Translations under genes and position numbers: made by a program | The notes under the pieces: model-generated | What the model saw: only the letters and a program-made list of their open reading frames with translations | Database searches by the model: none | What the model was told of the DNA's origin: nothing | Shown here: one piece after another, positions 42,968 to 54,809 of the stretch | How the letters are laid out: the number at the start of each line of letters is the position of its first letter | Numbering within the stretch: the first letter of the stretch is position 1 | Assembly: GCA_944739405.2 (NCBI GenBank) | Contig: OX123190.2 | Location: forward strand, 23,596,807 to 23,660,806 | Length of the DNA stretch: 64,000 nt | Reading direction: 5' to 3' | Origin: Euclidia mi | Lineage: Eukaryota; Arthropoda; Insecta; Lepidoptera; Erebidae

Positions 42968-44291
42968 GTGACAACAAAGCTGTCAGCAAAGCCTATAAAG
43001 CCTAAATTATTACTATATTTGGAATAAACTACGTATTTTGGTAATAACCCAAATACTGTACTTTATTACATCATCGTGACATTTCACATCACTACATTCC
43101 ATCCAAACCATTACAAAAACACATTTGCGTATTACAAAAAGGGCACCATTTGTCCTAATTAGTCCAACCATTAACACTGCATGGTTCAAAGAGATGAAGG
43201 GAATATTTCGTTGTTTAAAAAGAGTATTACAAAAGAATATGTAGCAATTTCGTTGAGTTCTGTATCCGCGTTTGTCACGAAACGATAAACTCACGCTTCG
43301 CTGACATTTAATTTAGTCGATTCCAGTTAATTCTCTCGTATGGCAGCACACCTAACACCTATCGACCTCGTCCCGGCCACACCTAACTTTGTCTAATACA
43401 CTTTGCAACGTACATAATCCCATCCACTGCAGTAACTATAATTAGAATTTCTCTATAAAAGCACCAGACTTCTATATGAGAACTGAGTCTTATAATGGGT
43501 TGATTACTTTTGCACATAGATTGTGCTTTAGGAATCAGAAGGATTTCCAAGTGATAGGTGGAACTGTTATAAATAGTACTGTTCAGCATTGACTCTCATC
43601 AGCACTAAAACTTATGCTGCTTTACATATTTTAGAAAAGTTTAAGAAAAAAGGGAGCAACATTGATACTGATCCAGTTATTTCACAAGCTTATTGTAATA
43701 GTTTGCTAAAAACTTGGCAAATGTGCGAATATCAAACTAATTTCAGAAAAGTAACCTACTAAAACCCAATTTATAGTGCTATTACTCGTAACAGCTATAA
43801 AATATTTCATCAAATCAGCATGAGAACAAAATTTAAAACAAAATTGAAGAGAAGAAAATTCTACGTGACTCTTATTACATAGTTCGTGATTTAACTGCCA
43901 TAAGCTGGCCGAGACAGGTTTACGATATGAAATTCTGAAAGAAATAACTCGAGAATCGCGTTCATAATACTCCATATTGAACCGGCGACGATCTGGCAAA
44001 ACAAAATTAAACTGATTATTAAAATTTCAATTTCCTTGATTGTAGCTTTGTAATCCAACTTTTTAATAGAATAACAGAGCATCTCGGATAAGCTTCAGAG
44101 ATTACGCTCTAATGTAATGTCTATAAAGAATTATGATGCTGATTATGTTTGACGAGATTTGAATTATTAAAAATGAATATTTACGGGTTCTTTCAGATCA
44201 AATCACTATGTAAATACTTTTCATCTGTTACTTATTTGTACAAATATTAACATTTACGTAACGGGTTTCAATCGCGTAATTATTCGAAACT
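42968..44291. other. Gene-free AT-rich stretch
   Basis: Short frames only; no motif. Confidence 0.4.
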
Positions 44292-44926
44292 AGCTTTTGC
44301 CCGCCGCTTCGAGCGCGTTAAATTCGGAGTAACACAAATCTACTTTCAGTCTCAATTTGTATTCTAAAGATTTCAGATACTCTATAGGGTACAAACATAT
44401 AATAAATCTATGGGTACAAAGTAACTCGGTCAGTATACATGACATTATCTACCGAAAGGTACATAATAACATCACCTTCAAATGTCAAAGCCATGTTCTA
44501 ATACATGTCCATATATATGTATAAACATTTACGCATTTATAATATCAGTAGGGCAAATCGTTTCATCCGTTTAAGCGCAATATATAATTTATTAGTTTAT
44601 TTAAACGAACAATTTAATTACCGTGTACAATATGATATTATGTATGATGTGACAGTACTGACAGATATGTGATAGCACATGCGCAGCATTCAATTATTAG
44701 CGCATGCGTTCTTACTTCGCAGAGGTAAATTTGTGCCGTACAAACTTCTACCCTCCCTAGAATATCTGCCAGTTTAATTTTTGCAATTTATAGTAGCCTA
44801 TGTCCGTCTCCATGGTCCAATATATCTCTATATTAAATTTCAACAAAATCGGTTCTGCCGTTTTAGCGTGAAAACGGAACATACAGACATACATACATAC
44901 ATACATACACTTTCGAATATATAATA
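44292..44926 (+). repeat. Lepidopteran interspersed repeat ('gcttttgcccgc...caaaatcggttctgccgttttagcgtga')
   Basis: Starts 'actagcttttgcccgccgct' and ends 'cagacatacatacatacata' plus 'ctttcgaatatataatat'. These phrases mark a very common dispersed repeat in moths and butterflies. The interior is diverged and some of it may be unrelated. BEL-4 begins directly at its 3' end. Confidence 0.55.
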
Positions 44927-45465
44927 TGGTAGCGCCATATACCTTCCTATCTATAACTAATCGCATCAACGTCAATCGTTCCAGGCTTGTCTAGTGCGAG
45001 CGATACCATATTTCCGTCCCTGTCTCCCATTTCTTAAGGAGGGGCACGCCTTTCGCGGATTGGTCGCGGCGATCGTCGACGCGAGAGACAGTCCAGAACT
45101 TTCGAGAACATTCGATTCGCTAAATACGCGTCCGCCATACCGTATCGCGCCGCGCCGCTCCCGCTATAATTATTACCGCTTATAAAACCGCTCGCAAGTG
45201 AAGGTGATTTGTGTAGTGAAGTGAATCAAGCAGCTTCATCCCGAAACCACCAGGAGACTGCCCGTCTGAGACGAAGAAGATCGCCGTACAAGGTAAGTGC
45301 CCCCCATCATTAGAATATCCTATACCCACTCACAATCATCTCTCCCATTCCAATCCTACATCCTCTTCCCTTATCTTTTCTAGGCGAGCAGAACTCGCCC
45401 TAATACAGTCCATTTTCCTCCTCCGAATCGCCTAGAACCTACGGTTTCGGTGTATCGCCGAACCA
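44927..45465 (+). repeat. BEL-4 5' LTR
   Basis: 539 bp from TGGTAGCGCC to CGCCGAACCA, matching BEL-3's LTR in reverse orientation with several small indels. The shared GTAAGT near 45,292 and 'cttatcttttctaggcgag' near 45,380 could act as splice donor and acceptor in the leader. Confidence 0.9.
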
Positions 45466-45770
45466 TTTTTATGATCCATACGAGTCGGATTCATTTACGT
45501 TTTTATACGTTATATCGCTATACCTAGGCAGTTATAGCACCTAGCTATACTCAAAATATATTCACATAACTGTCACATGGTTGTTTCCGCCCGCATCAGT
45601 AGGTAAACTTTTATGTAGCTACCTACTTACTCAATTATTATTTCTGGAACTATCATAGTTGTCTTGTAAATCTCATATTTCGAGCAACTTTTAAATCCAC
45701 AGCTGTAAAGTGTTGCCTACTTAGCCTACTTAGGTAAAATAATAGGTACATTAGATATTCTTATTTTGTT

Positions 45771-46831
45771 TTGTTCTCATTAGCTTATACTTACGTAAGC
45801 ATGTCACAACAAAAGAAGTCACGCGTGTCGAAAGACAAAGAGATGACAATCTTAGAAGCAAAACGCAATATTTTATTTGAGCGTATTCAAAACATCTATG
45901 AACGCTCAGAAACCGCATCTATTTCCGACAGTAATAGCGAAGCATTTCACAGTTATTGTATGACAATAGATAGTATTCGAACAGATTTTCATAATTTGTT
46001 AGACGATTATAACGCAAGATTACTTTCTATCAATCCTGATGAAAAACCGAACTATCAGGCGTACACCTCATTCAAAGATCTTTATTGTATTATTAAGCGT
46101 ATACAATCGCAATTGGAGGGTAAATGTTCAGCAGAGCCTGTCGCCGCGGCCCGCAAGCCGAAATTACCGCCAATCGAGATTATGTCGTTTGACGGAGATA
46201 TACGAAATTGGCCGTTATTCTATGCGAGTTTTAAGTCTACAGTGCACGATAATGGTTCTCTGACAAATGCTGACAGGTTGTACCATTTAATAGGTGAACT
46301 GTCACCGAAGGCCCAGTCCGTATTTGCAGGTGTCACACCCAGTGCTGAGAATTATCAGGTCATATTTCGGTCACTACTTGATAGATATCAGGACACGCGC
46401 GTCCTAGCGTCTACCTACTTTGACCAAGCTTTAAATCTCAAACTGTCCGGCATCGCGTCTGTCGCGAATTTCCAGCTGTTTATTGATAACTTCGTAACCG
46501 CGGTTAATTCTCTTAGGAACTTAAAATTAGAAGATCTTTCCGACTTTATGTTGCTTCAACTCGCTTTAAAAAAGTTTGACACTGATACATTCGCGCATTC
46601 GAGATGACAGAACGCAATAATAAAATACCTACACTAGATAGTTTTATTTCGTTCATCAAAGATCAGTGTCGAATATTTCATAATACGCAGTCTGGTTCAC
46701 CTGGCCCGTCTAACACTAACAGCAACAAACAAAGGTTGAATAAATCGCGAAATATTAATAATAACTCGGTCCCTGATCCGCAATCTTACGTAACATGCTC
46801 GGAATCTAATAGTAATAATTCACAGAAGTGA
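45771..46831 (+). pseudogene. BEL-4 Gag N-terminal half
   Basis: Opens at 45,771 or, by comparison with BEL-3, at the ATG of 'MTILEAKRNILFE' (45,843) or just upstream. It has DUF1759-type 'KLPPIEIMSFDGDIRNWPLF', 'LIGELSPKAQSVFAGVTPS' and 'LRNLKLEDLSDFMLLQLALK'. A one-base deletion near 46,590 (relative to BEL-3) shifts the frame to 46,604-46,831, which carries 'NNKIPTLDSFISFIKDQC' and an Asn/Ser-rich linker. It lacks BEL-3's 51-bp insertion. Confidence 0.88.
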
Positions 46832-46843
46832 CTGTGCAGTAAT

Positions 46844-48100
46844 GTGGTGCACGATCATTTATATAAGTGTCCCACCTTTAGTAATTCAAATCCAACCGCT
46901 CGTTTTAAATGCGTAAAAAATAACAAAGCTTGCATTAATTGCTTAAGCATAAAACATAAAACAAGTAATTGTTTTAGTAAGACAAAGTGTCGCTTATGCA
47001 ATAAAAAACATCATTCATTGCTACATTTCGATAAAGATAAACCATTGTCAAGCCAAACCGCTAACCTTGACACACTTCCGTCGCAGGTGCAGGCTACGAT
47101 AACTGCGCCTATTCAGAATGAGATATCGTTGTGTACGACATCCATTGCGCGGGCGGCACGCACGCGCGGACGGCTTTCGCGCGCTTGTAGTGATCAGAGC
47201 AGTGATAGGCCGCGATGTATGGCGCCTAAGACTGTTCGGTTAGCGACAGCGCAAGTTATCGTATATGATGTTAATGGGTCGCCGCACATGGTACGTTGTC
47301 TGCTAGATAGCGTATCTCAGACCAATTTAATAACGTTTGAGTTATTCAAACGCCTCGGATTATGGAATAACTTTAAAAATACGAACTCAATAGTCCGAGG
47401 GATCGGCGGTTCAGAAAAACATTGCAAGGGTTCCGTAGATATTAAAATACATTCGCGTTTTGATGGAGACATTAATTTTAACATTTCTTCGCTTATCGGG
47501 GAGCGTATTACGGACACATTGCCAAACGCTAATGTGGACGTATCGCTTCTCACACACCTCGAGTCATTGCCGCTGGCAGACTCGGAGTTTGCGAATCCGG
47601 CAGACATTGATGTTTTGATCGGAGCCGCAATATTCCCGCACTTGCTACTAACTAAAGTGGTACGTAGTGAGCAAAATAACTTACCGCCCGCTATTGAGAC
47701 GGTATTTGGGTATGTGATTATGGGTACAGTACCCATAATCACATACCCAAATACCGTCTACCTACCTACATTACATACTTCTCAATACGTTACGTCTTGT
47801 TGTTGTTCTGTTCTTCAAGAAAACAATATTGATTCTCTTCTCAAGCGATTTTGGGAGCTGGAAGAGGTTACCGCGCCGCCCTTGATGAGCCGTAAAGATC
47901 TCGAGTGTGAAGAACATTTCCGCGCTACCACTGTTCGTGACGACAGTGGCAGATACGTTGTGGCGTTGCCATTCTGTGGTGACCCTTATTCGTTAAGCGA
48001 ATCGTACGCTGCTGCGCTCAGACGTTTCCATTGTTTGGAACGTAAATTTGATGCATCACTTAAGTTACGCAACGCCTATAATGACGTCATTCGTGACTAG
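46844..48100 (+). CDS. BEL-4 Gag zinc array and aspartic protease
   Basis: 418 codons: 'KCPTFSNSNPTARFKC', 'ACINCLSIKHKTSNCF' and 'KCRLCNKKHHSLLHF', then the protease 'MVRCLLDSVSQTNLI', 'VLIGAAIFPHLL' and 'ETVFGYVIMGTVP'. The active site is DSV where BEL-3 has DSA and most relatives have DSG/DTG. An 11-codon in-frame insertion follows 'IMGTVP', caused by the palindrome at 47,698-47,758. The frame is open to the protease-RT linker. Confidence 0.88.
   Translation: MVHDHLYKCPTFSNSNPTARFKCVKNNKACINCLSIKHKTSNCFSKTKCRLCNKKHHSLLHFDKDKPLSSQTANLDTLPSQVQATITAPIQNEISLCTTSIARAARTRGRLSRACSDQSSDRPRCMAPKTVRLATAQVIVYDVNGSPHMVRCLLDSVSQTNLITFELFKRLGLWNNFKNTNSIVRGIGGSEKHCKGSVDIKIHSRFDGDINFNISSLIGERITDTLPNANVDVSLLTHLESLPLADSEFANPADIDVLIGAAIFPHLLLTKVVRSEQNNLPPAIETVFGYVIMGTVPIITYPNTVYLPTLHTSQYVTSCCCSVLQENNIDSLLKRFWELEEVTAPPLMSRKDLECEEHFRATTVRDDSGRYVVALPFCGDPYSLSESYAAALRRFHCLERKFDASLKLRNAYNDVIRD
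47698..47758. repeat. Perfect 30-bp-arm palindrome inside BEL-4 protease
   Basis: Arms 47,698-47,727 and 47,729-47,758 are exact reverse complements with one A between. BEL-3 has only the first arm followed directly by 'cgtacctacattacat'. The extra 33 bp therefore arose after the two copies separated. Confidence 0.96.
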
Positions 48101-48115
48101 ATAGATAAAGGTTTT

Positions 48116-48510
48116 TTGAGTGTAGTTGTAAACAACGAGGGCAACTCTCTGCCTTCATATTATATCCCGCATCACGGCGTAGTTCGCGAAAATGAAACAT
48201 CTACTAAACTTCGTATGGTTTTAGACGCTAGTTGTAAGACTACATCGGGTCAGTCGATTAATGACATTTTGCATGCCGGCCCCAATCTACAGGGTGATTT
48301 ATTTAACATCATAATAAAGTTTCGTCTTTTCCAAATCGCTCTGTCAGCTGATTGCCGCCAAATGTTTCTCAATATCGGCGTTCGCGAATCTGACCGTAGA
48401 TTTCAACGGATCTTTTATCGTTTTGACAAGAAAGAACCTTTATCTGTGTATCAGTTCAATCGTGTTTGTTTTGGACTCAAGTCTAGCCCATATCACGCGT
48501 TACGACTTGA
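48116..48510 (+). pseudogene. BEL-4 reverse transcriptase, N-terminal part
   Basis: 'YYIPHHGVVRENETSTKLRM', 'VLDASCKTTSGQSIND', 'ILHAGPNLQGDLFNIII', 'RLFQIALSADCRQMFLNIG' and 'VCFGLKSSPYHALR'. It stops before the YMDD motif. The remaining codons to 48,583 are flanking DNA. Confidence 0.88.
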
Positions 48511-49394
48511 ATTTTCTGCCAAAATTTCTGCTATCTTCTTGGATAAACAAAGAACGCGGCAATCAGTTCATTCTATGACGTAGCCACTTGCTAATCGTGA
48601 GATCCCAGTTTAAGTAAAAATACCGACAGTGTCACGTTTTCTCCACGCTTTCAGAGTATCGTCCTTATCGACCTAGATATCAATGTTCTCCGGAAAAAGA
48701 AGAAACAAATTCGGATATCGTCAAATTGAATTGTGGCTCTTCAATTTGCTGAAACATTTACTATAAACTATAAAAATGTGTAAGAATATTAGCCTTTGAT
48801 GTTTTATCAGATTTACTATAATAATAAAGGTATGATCTATTACAGACTCGGATTAATCAGCAGAAGCTTGGCGTACGGATGCTTATGTAACTTTTTATAA
48901 AACCTTCATTTTAATATGGGCATCAGTCTATTTACACTTACGCCTTTATTTATGCTATTATAGATTATCTTTTGAAAGATGATCGTTATTTATTTGAATT
49001 CAATATTGATTGTTATACATAGAGACATATTCTTCACAAAAACAATGTATTGCAATCAAACTCGAATTATACACGCTGATTTTTTATTGGTTTAGGAAAA
49101 AAAAACTTCATGTCCGAAATAAAATCCTCTATCCATATTCAAAATCAAAATTCATCTAGCAACTTAAACAAAAAAGTTATAAAAGTCAGTAACTGTTGGA
49201 AATATGTAGTGACGCACGATTCTCTCGAGTTTAGTATGTTCGTGCGCCGCGCGGTCATGACCTCGCCGCGCGCGCCGTCAACTGTTACCTACAACGGTTG
49301 TAGGTAGTTAGTGCGGACCGATAGTGATACGTAATTTACTTAGAAAACACGATGTAGGTAATTACGATGCCAACAATTTTAAACACATGTTTTT
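48511..49394. other. Gene-free stretch
   Basis: Nothing recognised, apart from the CG-rich 49,235-49,285, which contains the 10-bp palindrome ggtcatgacc. Confidence 0.4.
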
Positions 49395-49399
49395 TCTTC

Positions 49400-49571
49400 T
49401 TTTGTTCTCTTTTTAAGAACCATTCCCGCACCCTAGTGCTAAATCCTGTGTTACGAAGGACATTACAAACCTACCACTAACGGACACAGGAGTCGAAACA
49501 AGAATTTATGAATCACACAAAGTTTTGTGTCAAACATCGTTTAAACCACTACGCCAACCATGAAGTGCAGT
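49400..49571 (-). mobile_element. tRNA-derived SINE remnant
   Basis: Same family as 10,961-11,402: 'ctagtgctaaatcctgtg', 'acaagaatttatgaatcaca' and the head 'aaaccactacgccaacca' (A-box complement). The B box is degraded. Confidence 0.6.
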
Positions 49572-51584
49572 AATAAATAATTAGAGCAATAAACGTATGT
49601 AACTAAAACCTATTCAATAATTCCTTCGTACATTACTCGGACTTAAGAATCAATAATCGTTGAAATAAGCTGTGGGTTCACGAAATCATAATGAACTTTT
49701 AGAAGAAACACGATAAACAAAGAATTATTAATTACGTTGTTTGTCATAGGTACCTACATTATCTTTTGAATAACTAGACTAAGATTTCAACAATGGAAAT
49801 GTTCAGTACTTGCGTATTTCTAACGTATTTAAAATATTGTAATCACAGTAGGTATTCAAAAATAAATAAAGTAAATCATTTACCTTTGCTGTCTGCTGCC
49901 TACATCACAATCAATTTACACCTTTCACACATTGTCTTTTAGTTTCACTTGTGTTTCGTTCACCTTATCTTATCACCTTTGTATTTTAACTACACTTCGA
50001 ATACGTCGCTTCTTCCATGTTCTGTCCAAACACGTAATAATTAGGTACATAGGAACCATAATACTCGACTTATTACGTAACACGGACAAAAAGTAATGGG
50101 ATAAAACGTGACATACAACTATCTCGCTGACCTAATTTCTAAAGACTGAACTGAATTTCAAGGCTACCGTCTGCCGGCCCATGCCAAATGAACCCGAACA
50201 CAGTCGAACGTGATTGGACACGAGTGACGCATTGCGCCCGCGTCAAGCCATCGCTATTGGCTGGCCCCGTGTTGAAATGCAGATGGGGCCCCTCATGCAA
50301 GCGAGGCGCGCGCGCAGGATTGGGGGGGGGGGGGTAATCGCAGACACCGCAGTTGAATGACCAATGCCTAGTACCTATTTGTGTATATGACACGATCGAA
50401 CAGATTTCGTTAGCGTGCGGCAATGGTGATACTTCGTGCTCTCGAACTATTAAATTATTTATTTTCTCAATATTTTTTTAGCTTATATTTCAAATATTAT
50501 TAGCTGGTTAGGTTCTGTTAACGATAAGTAATAAGATGGCTTTCGCTCCAAAACCAATTAAAAATCAGCGTGTATAGCTAATTACTTAGTTAACGTTTTA
50601 TAATCAGATCAAAAGCCATTCACTTATATCCCTATCTATACTAATATTATAAAAAGGACTACTGATATTAAAGGGTTAGTTTTTTACATTTATTTATTTA
50701 TTTCCACAGTACATTACAGGTTTATTACATGTTAGTAATGAATAAACTCTAAAACTATTGACACGATTTCAAAAATTCTTTCACCGTTAGAATGCAACCT
50801 TATCTCTGACTAATAGTCGGGACGGGCCGCATTATATAGTCTCATCAAATTTACTAACGCAATAGACATGCTATTACCGCTCTTGTAATTTGCCATAATG
50901 TATTCCTTCCAATACGCATTTCATAAAGCAGTAACAAAGTTGTAGACAGCGTTCACCGCTGAACCCATTTCATCTAGTAACCAAATCACGATCCTCATTA
51001 ATGACATCCATTAGCACAGGTGTTTAGCGATACGAAACAGTTGTTGTACCACAATACCTAACCAAAAGTGTGTAACCACTAAAGAGAGAAATGTTAAAAT
51101 GCTTTGCTCATTCATTCTCTGATAATAACACAGTAATCTACAAATATCTAAGGAGTACTGTCATGACAAAGCCTATCAAAACATTTACACATAAACATTA
51201 AATTGGAAGTACTTCTCAATACGACGCGATGTACTACAAACATTTACACATATTTCACATATAGAAGATAAAAAATTAACCTTGGTTTTGCGCAAACTCC
51301 TTCAGTTATTCACCATATCGTCCTCGAATAAACCAAAAATTTCTGCGTTCCAATTTTGCACACGTCGGGTACACAAATTTTGTCGAAATAAGTGGCCCGC
51401 GTTATCGAAAATTCAACGGCAGACAGTAATGTGAACAGTGTGTATCAAATTCAATGATAGCAGTGGAAATGAATGTTAAGGCTGTATGACAGTAATTTTC
51501 AGTGGGCCTGTAGAGTTTTGAACTGCATAATGTATCTTTTGATGCAGCCTTTTTATTTACTTTTATTTTTATTTATTTTGTTTA
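49572..51584. other. Gene-free region with a GC-rich, CCAAT-rich patch
   Basis: 50,150-50,350 is GC-rich, has several ATTGG/CCAAT boxes and a 12-G run (about 50,323-50,334). 50,640-50,670 has 'ctatactaatattata', the usual left end of a lepidopteran dispersed repeat. No ORF is supported. Confidence 0.4.
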
Positions 51585-51655
51585 TAGATTCACGCTTGTA
51601 TCCCCGAAAGGGTAGGCAGAGGTGTAATATTACACCCACATTTCGCCATTTTATT
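51585..51655 (-). mobile_element. Fragment of the (TGTA)-tailed SINE 3' end
   Basis: 'gattcacgcttgtatccccg' and 'gggtaggcagaggtgtaata' match the 3' terminus of the SINE at 53,870-54,275. Confidence 0.6.
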
Positions 51656-53034
51656 TACTATGTCAATCTTTATACCGTAGTATTGGCTCAGAAACGAACG
51701 GGCTTTATTGGAATACGCAGATATACCTCCTATTTTTAAGTCATATAAAAAACTACGAGTTATAAAGAGAATGTAAGAAAAACGTGGCTGTCCTTCACCA
51801 CCATCATTATCTCAGCATAGAGATGACCACTACTGGATAACCTCCCCCTAGGCTCTATACGCAGGCCGGTATTATTGTGACTATCCTTATTCAAATAATT
51901 ATAACATACAGCACTTAATCATAGCTATTATGCATTTCAAGAACAATGAATATGTAAAGTCAATGTACATTGAAACATGGACTTGAAAATATAACTATTT
52001 CATTTCCTCCTCCTCTACCTTAGCTAGCCAGTTTTGGATTTTCGATGCTATACTAAACGTTGCTCATTTTGCTGTATTAGAAAACAGATATTTTGATTTC
52101 AACACAATCATTGTCTATGTTATGCGTAAACCGTCACTTATTCGTAACCTTGCCTCTTTTCAATTCATTTGTGGATTTCCTTACTAGAGATTTATATTTG
52201 ACATTTATTATATGTAGCTTATATCAAATATCTATTTCTAGTAGACAATCCATAGATAGATCAAATATTACGACTAGCCGTTAGTCGATACTAAACTGAA
52301 CGTTGCTAATGTTGCTATATTAAAATACAGATATTTTGATTTCAACACAATCATGGTCTACATAATTATGTTAAGCGTAAACCGTCACATATGGGTGACC
52401 TGCGATGTGATTGCTAGCAATGATTATTGTCATTTGATTTGCTTCGTTGATTTTATTAACGCTGTTGTGCCTAGATTGCCATATACTTATAATTTTAGTA
52501 AATCGAAATATGTGTTATTTGGCGATGTATTTGTTGCTGATCGCGATACCATACTGATTTACATACCCTAGTACAAACATGTTTTACACATAGTTGAGGC
52601 CGAGTTGTATGCAATTATATCGAAAACGTTTACTAAAATGCAGGTTGGTTTGCTTCCCAAGAAGTTTGGTAGGATATTAACATAAAAATGCAGTAGTTTA
52701 TGCGTTGCGTCTATTGAAATAACACACACTATATAAACATGCACTTTATAACAGATGAAACAAGAGCCGAAAAGTAAATATTAAACCCATAACATTCACA
52801 AGATGTAATGGTAATACGCACGTCATAAACATTACACCTCAATGAACGCCATTATCTGTTGCTTATCTTAAAAAAATGAACAATCCCTACGATAAATAAG
52901 AAGCAATTTCTATAAAATAAAAAACATTGGCTGGGTCAAAAGGTAGTCATCAGAGGGCATTGGATATTGTGAACAAACAGTTGTTACGCTATAGGTAAAG
53001 GAATCATCGTAATTATTGTTTTTTTTTATAATAA
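51656..53034. other. Gene-free stretch with a local duplication
   Basis: 52,051-52,137 and 52,290-52,388 are diverged direct repeats, sharing 'cagatattttgatttcaaca' and 'gcgtaaaccgtcac', about 240 bp apart. Otherwise nothing is seen. Confidence 0.55.
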
Positions 53035-53335
53035 TAGGCGGCAAACGAGCAGACGGATCGCCTGATGGTAAGCAATTACCGCCGCCCATGGACACAAGCA
53101 CCACCACAGGAGTCACAAGTGCGTTGCCGCCCCTTGAGGTTGGGAAAAGGGATAGGATACGGAGTGGGATGAGGGAGAAGGAATAGGTCATAGGGCCTCC
53201 CGGCACTCTCACTCACCGAACGAAACACACAGTTTAGGTACTGTTACTTTACGTCGATTTTCTGTGAGAGGGTAGTACTACCCCGGTCGAGCCGGTCCAT
53301 TCATGCTGAAATCAGCAAGGCTCTACTACCGTAGA
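53035..53335 (+). repeat. Lepidopteran repeat 'ggcggcaaacgagcagacgg' family
   Basis: 'aggcggcaaacgagcagacg', 'tcgcctgatggtaagcaatt', 'accgccgcccatggacac' and 'taccccggtcgagccggtcc' together mark a very abundant moth/butterfly repeat. It is non-coding; limits are approximate. Confidence 0.65.
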
Positions 53336-53575
53336 TACCGTGTTATATTTTGGCGTCTATAAAGTTACTAGAGAACGCCAGCAGCTACGCCTGCATTGTT
53401 TTTAAATTTACCCGTTTTGGCCGATCTCGTGGGAATTTCGGGAAATCCCTTCTTAGTGCACCCCTACGGTCCCCAAGGAACATACATGCCAAATTTCAGC
53501 TTCCTACGCCCAATAGTTTCGGCTGTAGCGTGTCTGTCAGTCAGTCAGTAACGCTATGATTTTATATATTAAGAT
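53336..53575 (+). repeat. Lepidopteran dispersed repeat ending 'gtctgtcagtcagtcagta'
   Basis: 'gggaatttcgggaaatccct', 'gccaaatttcagcttcctac' and 'tagtttcggctgt' followed by a tcag microsatellite form the usual 3' part of a common lepidopteran repeat. Confidence 0.6.
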
Positions 53576-53859
53576 TATTATAATTATTTTCTCAAAAGTT
53601 CAACAATTCTAATGTTGAGCTTATAACAACAAGGAGTATTTCAACAAATATCGGAATTAAATTCGAAATTTTATTTTTGCTACGGAACGGTTGGTGTCGT
53701 AGCATTGCTACGAGAGCTACGAGTCGTGTCTTGCTACACTTGACAGCAAGATGGCAGTAAGCGGGTATGGGATGTGGGCAGCCAGGGGAAATGACACAAC
53801 CGAAACTGGGAACAAGCCATCGCCGGTATTATACAAGAAATTCGAATGAAATTTTATGT
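53576..53859. other. Unassigned stretch
   Basis: No feature recognised. Confidence 0.3.
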
Positions 53860-53869
53860 ACTAAATGTA

Positions 53870-54275
53870 CATACATACATACATAACGTCACGCCTTTTA
53901 TCCCCGAAGGGGTAGGCAGAGGTGTATTTATACACCCACTTTTCGCCAGATATACTTTAGTCCCACGTAATAAGGGGCGAGCCTATTGCCGTACCGGGCA
54001 CATTTCCAGACTCCGTGCTGCTACTGAGAATTTCGTGACAGAAAAACCCAATAACACTGCCCGGCCCAGGAATCGAACCCGGGACCTCTCGATCCCACGC
54101 GCACATTTATGCCGCGAGACCAACGAGGCAGTCGTATAGAGTTTGATGTCGAGTTTTCCGTCTCTACGCAAAGATGGTATTTGCATCGTGTTATCCCTTA
54201 GTCGCCTCTTACGACACCCACGGGAAGATAGGGGGTGGTGACACTTGTATGCTATGCCGTCAACCACACGGCATA
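53870..54275 (-). mobile_element. Full-length tRNA-derived SINE with (TGTA)n tail
   Basis: 406 bp flanked by actaaatgta (53,860-53,869 and 54,276-54,285). On the minus strand a 5' section ('ggtgtcgtaagaggcgacta') precedes a tRNA-like part with A box 'tggtctcgcggc' and B box 'gggttcgattcc'. The body holds 'ggcaataggctcgcccctta', and the end is 'cccttcggggataaaaggcg' plus TGTA repeats. Its tail is shared with the RTE-type LINE at 59,096-59,458. Confidence 0.9.
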
Positions 54276-54285
54276 ACTAAATGTA

Positions 54286-54809
54286 TCGTAAGTATTTATA
54301 TTTACTTTAATAATATAAAATGTTCTATCGTTAATGAATAAAAGAACTAGTAATATACCCTGGCTTTACACGGCTTTACTATAGTATACATTTAAACCTG
54401 CCTGATGAATCGTTCTGGCTATAGCAGAAAAATTGTTCAGTGATTTTGAGTTTATCTGCATCTGCCAGACAGGCGCTGGACTGTGTTTTGTAAAAGATAA
54501 TGAAAAATCAATTCTTTCCACTCTTACAGTTTATCACCCGCGCAATTGTGACCACAAGACTCGTTCAATCAATCAACACGTTTTGTTACATACAAAACCA
54601 CAGTTTGCATGTGACGGGACGCAACAGCTGGATATGGCAGCTAACATGTAAATTGAAAAGTCAAATCGGAAATATTGTAAGTTTACAGCTATTGACAAGT
54701 TATAACTTTAAGTTTTACAGTTACTACTTTTACAGGTGATACATACAATGACGTTACTTCTAAAGTTATTCGAGAGATACCTGTCTATAAAATTATTATC
54801 TTTATTATA
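54286..54809. other. Unassigned stretch
   Basis: 'ataccctggctttacacggc' near 54,354 resembles the left part of a lepidopteran dispersed repeat. No ORF. Confidence 0.35.

Larger units (their letters stand above)
44927..48510 (+). mobile_element. BEL-4: BEL/Pao element, same family as BEL-3, truncated in RT
   Basis: A complete 5' LTR, gag, protease and the first part of RT. Homology to BEL-3 stops in the RT phrase 'FGLKSSPYHALR' at about 48,507. RNase H, integrase and 3' LTR are absent, so no target duplication can be tested. Confidence 0.9.

Noticed and set aside
54060..54140. Possible tRNA gene with a good B box
   Set aside because: It lies inside a SINE with target duplications.
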